IMG/VR virus record: IMGVR_UViG_3300025536_000002
Location: 1-60,142 of that record
Reading direction: 5' to 3' (one strand)
Source of the DNA: a virus
DNA length: 60,142 nt
Positions 59,652 through 60,142 of this stretch are shown piece by piece (position 1 is the stretch's first letter; every line of letters begins with the position of its first letter). Under the pieces are notes generated by a model. That model made no database searches, was not told the DNA's origin, and saw nothing but the letters and a program-made list of their open reading frames with translations. A program made the translations under genes and the position numbers.

Positions 59652-60142
59652 ATTGTTTCTCCAGGTCATCAACATAAAGTCTCTTTTCTTCAGTATCGAA
59701 AGCCACCAGTTTAGCATCAGGGAGGCAACCGCACCCGGCATCCAGGTAGGCATAGCGTTCATAAAAGCGAGGTAACCAGATATTGGCCCGGAGGGCGTGG
59801 ACGTGGCCGCAATAGGCATCCTTGCCCGGCACCTTGAAGGCGGCATTCTCTGGCTGGAAGTAGCTCCAGGTCATAATCTGCTCATTCAGGAGCGCCAAGC
59901 GCCAATCTGGGAATTGAGAAGATTTTTCTAACAGCGGTGGCAGGGGCGCGTGAGAGAAGAACTCCGTTTCGTTCTCGTGATAGAGCGGCAGATCCTGCAG
60001 CCACTTGGCATCATACCTCAGGGCTGCGCTGGGGTCCTGATAGGTCGCATGATAGGATCGCCTTGTCTCACCCCCGCCGTTCATCTCCCAAAGGGAAGTT
60101 GCTTCAAAGTGGCCCTTTAAAACCGCATCACACATCAGCCCC
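59635..60142 (-). CDS. Ser/Thr-type protein phosphatase, C-terminal part (joins 1-330)
   Basis: Continuation of the 236-residue phosphatase at 1-330. The unique part ends at 60015; 60016-60142 repeats bases 1-127. It contains FSHAPLPP (His ligand) and CGHVHALRANIW (G-H-x-H ligands), followed by DAGCGCLPDAKLVAFDTEEK, closing the PPP fold. Stop TAA at 59635. Confirmed by frame continuity: position 60135 equals base 120, in phase with ATG 330. Confidence 0.9.
   Translation of the reverse strand, partial: GLMCDAVLKGHFEATSLWEMNGGGETRRSYHATYQDPSAALRYDAKWLQDLPLYHENETEFFSHAPLPPLLEKSSQFPDWRLALLNEQIMTWSYFQPENAAFKVPGKDAYCGHVHALRANIWLPRFYERYAYLDAGCGCLPDAKLVAFDTEEKRLYVDDLEKQYGTFE

Overview
The window is a complete circular assembly of a double-stranded DNA tailed phage. 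Bases 1-127 are repeated exactly at 60016-60142, so the unit length is 60,015 bp, and a protein phosphatase gene runs across the join. The tail module follows the lambda plan (tail tube, G/GT chaperone with a -1 slippery site, tape measure, then M-, L-, K-, I- and J-like genes), so a long flexible tail (siphovirus) is expected. No integrase, excisionase or CI-like repressor was seen, which favours a lytic lifestyle. A lipobox-bearing prohibitin-like lipoprotein, sigma70-type promoters and strong Shine-Dalgarno sites suggest a Gram-negative host. The host genus cannot be read from the sequence.

Layout. (1) A leftward operon runs from 5493 down to 1 and on across the join to 59008. It holds many small genes, most overlapping by ATGA- or TAATG-type junctions: a ClpX-type zinc finger mini-protein, a DUF551 protein, a compact C5-cytosine methyltransferase, several paralogous pairs of tiny proteins, a metallophosphoesterase and a Ser/Thr-type phosphatase. 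(2) Rightward packaging and virion genes run from 5561 to about 34600: terminase small subunit, a 200-300 nt structured non-coding stretch, an HTH-phosphoesterase protein, terminase large subunit, portal, MuF-like protein, a 2H-phosphoesterase/XkdF-protease fusion, scaffold, decoration protein, major capsid, connectors, two sugar-transfer-like genes, the tail genes, fibre and a lysis-type region. (3) A rightward block of nucleotide and nucleic-acid genes lies at 34727-40299: RusA, 5'-nucleotidase, HNH, prohibitin-like lipoprotein, MT-A70 methyltransferase, RNA ligase, a CopG-like protein and a MazG-like protein. (4) A foreign patch at 40385-41659 carries a cargo-like gene, a 49-residue gene and the headless catalytic half of an IS1595/ISXO2-type transposase. 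(5) A leftward replication/recombination operon runs 49835-41660: Sak4-like ATPase, DUF669, Cas4-like nuclease, dNMP kinase, Pif1/RecD-like helicase, DnaQ-like exonuclease and DEAD-box helicase. Inside it lie a 313 nt structured non-coding RNA candidate and a 78 nt tmRNA-like tRNA-like domain. (6) A PrimPol/DUF3987 replication protein is followed by an origin-like region (iterons, nested inverted repeat, AT-only tract) and by a small protein that copies its C-terminal DNA-binding domain. (7) At 54700-58500 four leftward promoters share one palindromic operator and one upstream box, forming a small regulon with an RHH regulator candidate in its middle.

The most unusual items are the tmRNA-like domain without an mRNA-like part, the two large structured non-coding regions, the four-copy operator regulon, the 2H-phosphoesterase fused to the capsid protease, the stand-alone ClpX zinc finger and the duplicated winged-helix on both sides of the putative origin. 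More than a dozen genes reported here are shorter than 60 codons; they were found by reading overlaps, ribosome binding sites and cysteine patterns.
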